Source: Psilocybe azurescens (taxonomy: Eukaryota > Basidiomycota > Agaricomycetes > Agaricales > Agrocybaceae). Taken from it: a stretch of 52,207 bases of DNA. Shown piece by piece: positions 34,803-44,299 of this stretch. A program made the translations under genes and the position numbers. The first letter of the stretch is position 1. Every line of letters starts with the position of its first letter. The stretch spans positions 1 through 52,207 of the forward strand of contig JAJIRX010000324.1 of NCBI GenBank assembly GCA_023853785.1. Direction: 5' to 3'. The notes under the pieces are model-generated. The model made no database searches. It was not told the origin of the DNA and saw only the letters and a list, made by a program, of their open reading frames with translations.

Positions 34803-37800
34803 GGGAAAACAGTGGCAGATTGTGAACAACATTCCGGCAAAGCCATATCAGCCAGCTTCCGACCAGCTCAAAATATTGGAACAATCAGTGACAATTTTGT
34901 CCTCCCTTTGGACTCAATCCTCCACGACGTCCAAGACTATCTCAGCAACGAAAGCGCCCGTGCTGATGGAGCTGCAGACATTGGGAGAAACTATGACCAC
35001 GCAGGAATTACTACATCTTCAACGTCAGAATGTCTTATTGGCTCAGATGCTTGTCAATGAGCGGAAGGACGCCGATAAAGCCAAGAACAACCTGCTTCAA
35101 TGTGTTTCGCGACTACTTGGCAAATTCATGCAAAAGTGCGACGACTCTCTGAAGGAATCCATTAGTAACTTGCAACACAGTAATGCAGAGGTCAGAGAGC
35201 TATTGAAATCGACGTATGAACAACAGTCTGATCTACATGATAGTCTGTCAACCACAAATGGTGAACTGCAAAATCAGATTGAAGCATCCAGGGATAAAGG
35301 CAGTGAAGAGAAGGAGAAGGCAGTGGTCCAGGTATGAAATTCTAGTTCTCCGACTTTGATGACTGGTTTATACTAATTATGTCTTGTAAGAATGCTGCAA
35401 CTGTGAAGGAGGTGATAAGGGCTTCAATACAAGACATGCAAAATGATATTACAAGTTCAGTTACAACCCATTCAAAGTGGGTTAATCGACAGGTACGATC
35501 TATGGACAAATCTTTGCGAAATGGTATGTTTATTTTCCTTGACCAATATCAAATATACTGACATTGTATGGGTAGCTTTTAAAGAATACAGTTGAGCAAA
35601 ATGTGCCAGGATAGAGGCACCAGATGGAATACACGCGAACATTGAAAGTCATCATTCTGCCCAACACAATTTTGTCGTGTCAATTCCCCAAGCAGAAAAA
35701 CACGCTGACCAAGTTGCTTCTTCTAGGAGTCTCTCCTTGTAGTTTACATTTCACCGACCTAAAATTCATGTCCCAGGCTTGTGTGCTTCTTGCATTACAC
35801 CACGCGGCTGGACATGTTCCACTTCTCAGAAGAACGAGGACCACACGTGTAACATCTATATCCAAACATAATTGTAATGCAGCAGGAAGCACGTTTCCCT
35901 CATCCACATCATCAAAAACATTTCTGCTACCGCAATGCTAGTTGACAAGATGCTTTGTCCTTGCTGCTCTGCCCCATTCGAGAATGAATCAAGGCTTTTA
36001 AGCCACATGAATCAGCCAAAGTCTCGTTGTTGTCATGCCTATGAAAATGTTATTCACTTTTGATCTGGAGTTAGTGCCTTGGAAGCGCAAGCAATTGTGC
36101 AGGATACGGGCCTTGAAACAGACAATCCTATTCATTCAGTAGTCGCAGCAGACTTCTCACCTGAAGATAACTCTATGGACGTCGACCACCATAATGACCA
36201 TTCAAATGATATGGATGTCCACAAAATATTGCCCGAGTCCTCTAGCCCATACTTCAAAGTGGAGTATCCAGGGGCCTCCAAGCAGTACCGGCAGAGATGC
36301 CACTTTTATGGAGAAGTTCAACAAAGACAAATATGCAAACCAACAGATCACAAACATTTATTACCCTTTTTCTTCAAGGGATGAATGGGAGCACGCACTT
36401 TTTCTCCCACGCTCCTCAATGAGTATGAAGGCCATAGATGAATATATTAAATTACAGCTGGTAAGGTCTCCAGTGCACCTCAGACTCAGACCACACACTA
36501 ATGTCCAATTTTACAGGTAAAGAAAATGTTCCTTTCGTTCTCCACAGCAAAAGATCTCAAGAATTGGGCAGAAATACTGCCTAGTGGTCCCGCATGGAAA
36601 AGTCGGTCAATAAGTCCAGCGTATCTGACCAAAGCGGCAGTCATTTAATATTATAGAGATTCGGTGGAATGTATGCAAGCTCTCATCAGTAGCCCGCTTC
36701 TCCAGGATCATATGCAGTACAAGCCTTTCCGTTTGTACGATTCAGCTACCAAAGTAATGCAGGTTTACACTGAGTGGCTGTCGGGCAATGCAGCGCATTA
36801 TATGCAGGTCTGTAATGATAAATTTTACTCGATATCTCAATGTCTCACCCAGAGCTTCTCAGGAAAAGATACCAGAGGGTGGTACCCTCATAGGAGCCAT
36901 AATTTCTTTGGACAAGACCCATATCTCAGCCCAGACAGGAAATTGCGCAGCTCATCCATTACTCCTCAGTTGCGCCAACATCAACATGAATGTTCAAAAC
37001 AAGGCCTCAGGCCATTTGTTCATCCTCCTTGCCCTTCTTCCAATACCAATATTATCACCACAAGAAGTCAGTTATCCAAGGAATGCTAGAGAATTGGCTG
37101 TTTCATGAATGTCTGTATTTTGTTCTGGGACCCCTCAAGAAGGTTGCAGAGATTGGGATGATGTTTGCTGATCAGTTATGCAACCTACAGAGGTGCTACA
37201 CCCCTATTGCTGCATATATTGTCAACACACCTGAATTGGCATTGATTGCAGGAGTCAGAGCACTGACTTCATCTGTAACAATGGCAATGTACAAGAATTT
37301 TGGGGATGACTTTCACCATCCACCAAGAACCGGTGCATCAACTCTTAAATCCATTGCAGCACTGGAGGCTAAATATGACCCATGGGAATTGGCAAAATTC
37401 AAGGAAATGTTATTTGAATTGTATCATCTTAATGGTGTGAATCGTCCTTTTTGGCTTGACTGGCCGCTATCTGATCCTTCAATATTTCTCACCCCGGAGC
37501 CCCTCCACCATTGGCACAAACAATTCTGGGATCATGACATCAAATGGTGCATCAATGCTGTTGGAGCTGCCGAGTTGGACTTTCGCTTTTCAGTTCTTCA
37601 ACCTCGGACTGGATACCGACATTTTAAGGAAGGGATATCAGCCTTAAAACAAGTAACAGGATGGGAACATCGAAACATTGAGGCGCTACGTGGTGGCACT
37701 TATAGCTAAAGCAGTTTCCGACAATTTTGTTTATGCTGTTTGCTCTCTGATGGACTTTCGGTACCTCGCTCAGTCTTGCATTATCGATGAAGCAGAATGC

Positions 37801-40059
37801 TCCAAAATTTTGAGTGCCTTAAAAGGCTTCCATGATCACAAGGAGGCTATCATAGCTGCTGGTGGTCAATGTGGAAAGAAGAATGTTATCATCAACAATT
37901 GGCACATTCCCAAAATTGAGTTTTTACAGAGTGTGGTTCCCAACATACGGTTAAACAGGGTTGCAATTCAGTGGTCGGCAGATACTACGGAGCACGCTCA
38001 CATTAAAGTCGTGAAAGACCCTGCAGATGCTGCCAATAATCATCGCTACAAGCCTCAGATATGTTGTCATCTTGATCAAATGGATAAACTTCACCAGTTT
38101 GATTTTGCTACGTCTATTTGGGAGGCAGGAATCAAATTTTGTGACCTGTCAGAGGAATTGGAATATAAATCAGATCCCGACAACAAAACGACCAAACTCA
38201 CTGTCAACACTACTTCAGAACTTCTCAAGCTTATTAATTCTGTTACACCCATGGCTGGGTTGACTATGGGAAGGCTTGTCAATTATTTCTACAGAGCCAA
38301 TCTCTTGAAGCAGGGATCTATCAACGTGCCTACACCACTAAGAACACATCAGAGCTCAAAGTACGTCGCTTTTCATCTTTCACGCAACCCCTGGCTACAA
38401 GAGAACAAGCATCAATGATGTTGCCTGGCTCTTCAATCTTTCTGATCTACGTCCGGCAATCACAGATTATATAACACGAGTTGTTAATCTGCATGAACAA
38501 AACCCCTCTGTGACGACTGTCAATAAAGTAACTTATTCAAGTTAACTTGGCTCACTTATGCCAGCCAAGTTAATGTGTTCACTTATTCCCACGCTTGGCC
38601 AAATTAACTTGGGCTCACTTACACTAACAGTCACTGGTTGCCAGTAACTTTACTTGTACCCTGTTAGTAATTCTTTAAGTAAATAAATTTGGACACTATA
38701 TAGAAGTAATATAAAGACAGTTAAGAAGTTTTAAAGTGCAAAACACTGTTTGTGCAGTTTATGTGCCAAGTTGGCTATTCAATGCATGTTGGGGAAGAGG
38801 CCTGTGTTATGCTCAGAATATGGGGGTGGTCAACTTGAACAAGATGCCACTTTTTCCACAGAGCACTGGGAATTAATTTATGCACAGTATTATTTTGACT
38901 GGGTACACAGAATACTTCACAGGTCTCCCATGTAAGATAATCCTCTGTATCACACCTGGTAAAAATTATTAGATCCCAGGCTTATCAACCTACACCTGTA
39001 CTGAGTGTTCATTGACCCTTTCCCTCTCGGATATTTGCATGGCTAAATGATTAATTTTATGTTCTGAAACTTTATCTATCAAGTTACTTATTAAATTTGC
39101 TGATAAAGTGAGAATTCTGACATGAATTAACTTAACTTGGGTGGTTATGTAAGTGAAAGTGACAAGATCAGCTTCAAACTTGGGCATTTAAATTTGAAGT
39201 ATTCACATTAGCTTTGGCTGTAGAAGTGAGAAAATTTTAGTTGTGAAAGTGAGTAACCCTATAGTACACTAAAATAGTACTACTATGATGGCTTGTTATA
39301 CTTACTCTATCTCATATCCTCTTCTAGAACTATGTTTTGATTTTTAACAGACCTAGTTCAGGTCTTTGCACATCTCCTAAAAAAGAATTGAATTATTGTG
39401 TACTTTACCTCCACCCATATACTCATGTGGAGTCCACCAACTCTATACAGAAGTGGTGGACTCCACATGGACTCCATCTGGAACATATCCAAGTGTTCAG
39501 AAAGTTATCTTTGATAGGTGGAATTCAGGTGGACTCAGATGGACTCCAGATGGACTTCAAGCAATTCCACTTGAATCCAACTGGAGGCCAGGTGGAGTCC
39601 AGGTGGAGTCCAGGTGGAGTTCAATTAGAATCCACCTGGACTCCATACCTGGATAACAATATTCCAGCTTAGGCCATCAGAGAGCAGACTTATTGAATTT
39701 CACAAAGTCCAGCTATAGCCAGATTTTAATTGGAATGTATTTTCTTAGAGTAAATTCATGTAAGAATGTATATATAATATATTAAAACTATATACTACAT
39801 TATTATCTACAATATTATCTACTAGCGAAGTTCATCACCACTGAAACATAAAAAGAAATATATAAAAATATATAAAACAAAAGAAATAAAAGAAAAACAT
39901 ACAAAACAGACAAAAAAGGAGGCAAGAGGGTACATAGTTGGTTCAAATAAATATAGAAGCATATGAACATGAAAAAAAAAAAAAGAGAAAACGAGATAAA
40001 AAAAAAGAAAAAAAGAAGAAAAAAAGGGGGCGAGAGGATGGCCATGTCGCCGTAGCCCC

Positions 40060-40500
40060 GCCGTACGCATTGTCGTCGTTGTGGTGGCCGTCGTACGCTG
40101 TGGTAGCCTTCGTACACGCCGTGGTGGCTTCGACGCGTCCGGCGTGTCCGTACGTTGTGCTGTCGTGTCTGCTGCGTCTGTCATACAGCGTTGTCGCCGT
40201 CATTGTAGCTGTCGACGCATCGTGGCTGTCGTTGTCGTGGCTGTCGACACGCCGTTGTCGTTGTCGTGGCCGTCGTACGCGTCGTTGTCGTTGTCGTTGC
40301 CGTTGTATGCGCCGTGGTCGCCGTTGTCGTGGCCGTCGTACACGTCGTGGTCGTGGTGGTCGTGGCCGTTGTCGTCGTTGTCGCGGCCGTTGTAATGCCG
40401 TCGTCATGGTCTGCATACGCGTTGGTGTCGTCGTCCGTACGCGTCCTGCGTGCCGTCGTACCCATCGTTGTACGTACCGTACGTACCCGTCATTGTTGTT
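40060..40500. repeat. gtcgtngt-type simple repeat inside element B
   Basis: About 440 bp of gtcgtcgttgtcgtgg-like sequence. It occupies the same relative position as the G-rich minisatellite of element A but has a different unit, so each copy seems to have evolved its own repeat. Frames on both strands are Thr/Ala- or Val-rich artefacts. Confidence 0.85.
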
Positions 40501-40989
40501 GTCGTCGGCCTACCACGAAAAAGAGAGGGGGGAGAGCGGTTAATGGCGGCATGCGGAATTCGCGACTTACCTGGGGTCGCGACCTTGTTCCTCGTTCGCA
40601 TTGCATCGCCTTGTTCCCCCTCGTTCCGCATTTGCCTCGCCTTGTTCCTCGTTCTCCACCCGCCTCGTTCTGTCTCGTTCTGTACTCACCTCCCTTCGTT
40701 CGGCGGGTGTCCGTCTGTTCTTCGTCGGTCTCAGTTCGTTGCGATGCGATGCATGTCAGGTCGGGTTGGCATGGGCCTGGCTCTGACCGACGACGGCGAG
40801 GGTGGGGGGCACGCATGACGGCCGGCAGCGGGGTGGTGGTGGTCGGAGGAAGAGGTGGGGTGGTGGAAATAATAAACGGACCGACGTGGCATCAATAAGT
40901 CACATACGTGACGTTATTTGTCACTTGCCAAGAAATGCCGAGTAAATAGCTGTATTGGTATGTAGCCCATCAAAATTTGATGAATTACA

Positions 40990-41073
40990 AAGGCTCTATA
41001 GCTTAGTTGGTTTAACGTCACTGTGCGGCATTCTCAGATGCCCGAGTTCAATTCCTATTGGTGCTTTTTTTTT
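40990..41073 (+). ncRNA. tRNA-like Pol III unit of element B
   Basis: A-box tagcttagttgg at 40999-41010, B-box gagttcaattcc at 41044-41055, and a run of nine T at 41065-41073 as Pol III terminator. The spacing between the boxes is normal for tRNA genes. The middle part (ggcattctcagatgcc) can form a stem with a short loop but is not a normal anticodon arm. It matches the unit of element A and reads toward the gaggtctttac terminus. Confidence 0.65.
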
Positions 41074-42589
41074 ACATTATAATAAAATATAAATAAAATA
41101 TAAATAAAATCTGGGGATCATCCTCCATCTGGAGTCCATTAGAAATTGACCCTGAAATAGTGTATTAATGCTGATATACATGCTTCTTGAGTCAAATCCA
41201 TATGGAATCCATATGGAGGATGTAGATCAGATGAAGTTCCACATGGAGTCCACATGGAATTCCACATCCTCCACATTGGCCCACATGGAGGATGAGCGGA
41301 TTCCAGCTGGACTCCAGGTGGAGCTCTCCACCTCTAAATGGCTGGTACACCTGCCAAAAAAAAGTCACCAAACTCCATGTGGACTCCACCAACTCCGGCA
41401 TGGAGTTGGTGGACTCCACCCGGAATATATGGGTGAGGGTAAAGACCTCGAATTATTGAAGATAAGATTGTGTGGAAACAGGCTCAAGTGCCCATCCTCA
41501 AGGTCATATTCCTACAAAAGGGTCTGATTTAGTATCAGTATTTCAATGGACAATACTAACTCCTGAGGAGTTCTCTACTGATCAAAGATTTTTTCCATAT
41601 GTCTATTGTAAATTTTGGCATTGAGTACAAGGGAGACAAGTGTGAATAGGCCAGATAAGCTACCATTTTTACTTTCACTTACTTTGCCTGCAGTGTGACA
41701 TGGCTTTGGCACCCAAGTTAGTGACATTAACTTATTCCCACGCAGCGACAAAGTAACTTATTCTCACTTGGCTTGTGACAAAGTTCACTTGGACACCATA
41801 AGTTAGTCACAAGTGAATATAAGTTACTTTTGTATGGCCAAGTTAATTGCCATAAGTAACTTTGTGAACCACCCTCTGTGACCACCAATACTGCTCACAT
41901 TGACAGCATCAGAGGCAAGTGCAATGTAGCCACTGGTTGTGACCTCCCTATACCAGTTTGGAGGTATGGAACAAAGTTCACCTTCAAGCTACTGCATATC
42001 ATTATCCCCACAATATCCTTCCACATGTAACAATCAATGCCTTTCCACCATCAGAGAAACGGGTGTATGGGTTTTTGACTCAGCAATTGCAAATATGGGT
42101 CCAAACTACATGTGACCTCAAAGCAACCTCAAAGGTGACTTTGAAAATTCTAAAGCTATAAAGAACCATCTAATTCTATATATCTTAGGACATGCTGTGG
42201 TTGATATTCGTTTAATTTTTTGAATTGTTCCTATCTCTGCAAAGCTACCTTCCCACGACATCACCAAGAGATTTCTTATATATGCACAATATTTCAATAT
42301 CATTCCTCAGCCTCCAGTTAGAGGAGCCAGATTCCGAGATCCTTATCCAGAACTGTCAACGTCAATGTATATATTGAAAAGGAGAAAACATGCAGGTGGC
42401 AGCCCTATGGCAGACATCCTCCCATTAGATCAACTTCATGCTCTTGCTGATTTGATTCCACAGATGGGAGCTAAAGCTAATCATTGTCTTACAGCAAATA
42501 ACAGTCATAGTTTGAGTCTTGATTTCCATCTGAACAAATTCTTTGATAAAGAGATGTATTTGGCATTGTCATCAAAAGCCATAGTATAG

Positions 42590-42668
42590 AGCAGGTTTGC
42601 TAGTAGGCTGTAGTAAAATACTTGTACAGTTCTGTATTTGTATCCCAAATCTATTGCCTCATACTGCC
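42590..42668. other. 3' flank of the Plavaka gene and LTR target site
   Basis: Short non-coding segment ending in ctgcc (42664-42668), the target site duplicated at 49641-49645 by the LTR retrotransposon. Confidence 0.7.
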
Positions 42669-43093
42669 TGTTACGACAAGTCTTTTTCTTTTTCTTTTCT
42701 TTTCCTTTTTCTTTGTCATCATTCACATCATTGATACATCATCGTATGCTTTGATGAACTCTGCTTCTATCATATCTACAAAACTCCATCATATCTTTGA
42801 TGGACTTTCACTTCCATCATTTATTTCACTTTCATCTTTTTATGATACATCTTTCGATGAATGTTTGATCTATTTCCTCTATTCTTATATACATCTGCTG
42901 ATGAACATTCAAACTTGTTTCAAGTTGCTGTACAGTTCATAGTATTTATATCAGGAAGGATCCACTGTATTCTTTAGCTAGTTCTTGAGAATCCAACCTG
43001 CTTAACCTGCTCAACTTGAACTTGAACTTGTTCTTGTAAACGATTGGTGGTTAGATTATGCACACTGCATGATTCTAACTTGAGATCGTAACA
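42669..43093 (+). repeat. 5' LTR (425 bp)
   Basis: Starts tgttacgacaagtc and ends gagatcgtaaca. Contains a ct-rich tract (42680-42720), several dispersed tttgatg/catca motifs and, near the right end, gattatgcacactgcatgat, where the 3' LTR has gattacgcacactgcgtgat. These C/T and G/A differences fall at CG sites. Confidence 0.95.
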
Positions 43094-43328
43094 AAAGAAC
43101 TAGCTTCTCACTCTACCATACTGCTTCACCCACAAGCGGTATCAGGAGCTTGAACCAGACACCACAACATCTTGACGCTGAACCTTCTCCGCAAACTACG
43201 ACACTGACGACAGTGGTGAACAAACACCTACATCAGACGTTCAACCCACTACCCAAACTCCAGGACTATCATCAAGAGAAGAATACTTCACTGACGCCTC
43301 TGAAAACTCTGAACTGAACGAAACACAA
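43094..43328 (+). other. Leader between the 5' LTR and gag
   Basis: Directly after the LTR the sequence is aaagaactagcttctc, with no obvious tRNA 3'-end complement. About 40 bases further, near 43138-43149, gcggtatcagga resembles the initiator-Met-tRNA complement tggtatcag used by many LTR elements. Its distance from the LTR is unusual, so the priming site stays uncertain. Confidence 0.4.
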
Positions 43329-44251
43329 ATGGTTGACCAACAAATGACGATCGACACCCCAAAGACAAGGGAACTCTCTCTTAGTAAACCTATCGCCCCT
43401 TCAACGGCGAACGGTTTAAGAGCAAGAAATTCCTTCAAGAATGTATCCTCTATATGGGGATCAACAAAGACATCTACGACACTGAACCAAAACGGATTGC
43501 GTTTCATTCTCTCTTACATGCAAGAAGGGAACGCGGTCGTTTGGAAACAACAATTCGTCCAGAACAAACTGAACCTCGACATGGGGGATATCGACTTACC
43601 AACATACAGGGAATTTATCAACAAATTCCAGAAGGCATTCAAACCAGAAGAAGACATTGATGCATTAGACAAATTAAAAATGCTTCGACAAAAGAACCTG
43701 ACCGCTGAACAACTAGTAACCAAGTTCAAACTACTGGTTGGAGAGGCGGGGATGTCTAATGACTCCGACACCGCTGAACAAACTCCTGATCGAAATGTTC
43801 AAAACAGCGTTGAACTTGGCACTAGTACAGAAGATCATCCAGTCCGAGAAGAGGCCCACCAAGATCGAAGAATGGTACGACAAAGCCATGTCTTACAATA
43901 GGAGCTATCGACTCGCTATGGTGATAAAAGGCCCATCTTATTTGAATGCGCGAATTCATCCCCAAATCTGCGCCAAGAAAGGACCCCTTTGCAATGGACG
44001 TCGATGTCATGACCACTGAAGAACGAACAAGCCTTATGAAAAGGGGGCTTGTTTCAGATGCAAACCAACAGGACATCTCACTGTAGATTGCCCTCAGAAG
44101 CAAAAGAACAATCCTTTCTTACCAAAGGAATTGCCAAAGAAGAAATGGACAGCAAAGGACCTTCATGCCCATATCCAGGAGTTGAACATGGAGGAGAGAG
44201 AAGAACTGGCGAGTTTGGCGATGGGAGACCAGGAGGAGGACACCAACACTG
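43329..44251 (+). pseudogene. gag of the Ty3/Gypsy element
   Basis: The start at 43329 gives MVDQQMTIDTPK. The capsid-type region includes ILSYMQEGNAVVWKQQF, TYREFINKFQKAFKPEED and LTAEQLVTKFKLLVGEAG, matching the retrotransposon Gag family. The frame changes near 43755-43770, and a second frame carries LIEMFKTALNLALVQ and KIEEWYDKAMSYN. Then come MDVDVMTTEERTS and a CCHC zinc knuckle CFRCKPTGHLTVDC (44050-44091; Cys-X2-Cys-X4-His-X4-Cys), each in another frame. The shifts beside a c4/a3 cluster near 43980 and a G5 run (44043-44047) are single-base. Gag packages the element RNA. Confidence 0.85.
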
Positions 44252-44299
44252 AGGATTTTTAAAACAGAGAACCGAATCGACGTCGGTCTCTCCACGATT

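Larger units (their letters stand above)
29488..35560 (+). pseudogene. Kinesin-5 (BimC/Eg5/Cut7) pseudogene split by element A
   Basis: The motor N-terminus (29488-30166) has DTETHIQVTLRYRAQS-type beta-1, FGPEANQSMIFHN, YNSTVFAY and the P-loop TGTGKS at 29921-29938, then IIPRVLFRLFHELEK and ELYNEELRD. The usual Gln before the P-loop is a TAA stop (29918-29920). The N-terminal exon is then repeated in part (30216-30480). The segment carrying switch I (SSRSH) and switch II (DLAGSE) is absent. Coding resumes with [18 protein letters not shown] (30547 onward), [10 protein letters not shown] and a long coiled-coil stalk to 31566, then after element A from about 34803 to 35335 and 35390-35560. Kinesin-5 is a tetrameric spindle motor. 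The C-terminal BimC box is not present. With no switch regions, multiple frame changes and stops it cannot be a working motor; a functional copy must exist elsewhere. Confidence 0.88.
39399..41449. mobile_element. Element B: Mutator-like TIR element, 2051 bp, nested in element E
   Basis: gaattattg is duplicated exactly at 39390-39398 and 41450-41458 (9 bp). The left end reads tgtactttacctccacccat, and the right end, on the other strand, gaggtctttaccctcaccca. Both are followed by gtggagtccaccaact-type subterminal repeats. The interior has a lysine-codon-like A-rich patch (39960-40030), a gtcgtngt simple repeat and a tRNA-like unit near the gaggtctttac end. Unique blocks such as ggaccgacgtggcatcaa and the gagccagg region match element A in opposite orientation. 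No transposase is encoded. Confidence 0.9.
38515..41871. mobile_element. Element E: TIR element inserted in the Plavaka gene, host of element B
   Basis: ccctctgtgac occurs at 38504-38514 and at 41872-41882, where the Plavaka coding sequence is interrupted and resumes, so it is a target duplication of up to 11 bp (8-9 likely). The ends are inverted: left gtcaataaagtaacttat and, on the other strand, right gttcacaaagttacttat, each followed by aacttggc-type repeats. cttattcccacgc appears in both flanks. There is no coding frame. Element B lies within it. Confidence 0.78.
35950..42589 (+). pseudogene. Plavaka (CACTA-superfamily) transposase, split by element E
   Basis: The reading starts at ATG 35950 with a Cys/His cluster (MLCPCCSAPFENESRLLSHM) typical of the zinc finger that opens Plavaka proteins. 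Further blocks are SRDEWEHALFLPRSSMSM, KNWAEILPSGPAWKS, the catalytic-core region GGTLIGAIISLDKTHISAQT followed by NCAAHPLLLSCANI, ENWLFHECLYFVLGPLKKVA, and the C-terminal half (PPRTGASTLKSI, FWDHDIKWC, ALIAKAVSDNFVYA, RYKPQICCHLDQMDKLHQFD). After element E coding continues (HIDSIRGKCN) to the end motif LNKFFDKEMYLALS at 42589. Plavaka elements are cut-and-paste transposons abundant in Agaricomycetes. Damage includes an in-frame TGA near 36061, several frame changes between 36385 and 37110, and the 3.4 kb insertion. The element ends were not identified. Confidence 0.85.

Noticed and set aside
39938..40900. Long Val/Cys/Arg-rich plus-strand and Thr/Arg-rich minus-strand frames
   Set aside because: By-products of the A-rich patch and gtcgtngt simple repeat in element B; no protein-like composition.
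40990..41073. Functional tRNA gene
   Set aside because: A- and B-boxes and terminator are present, but no proper seven-base anticodon loop or acceptor-stem pairing can be drawn; better read as a tRNA-derived cassette.
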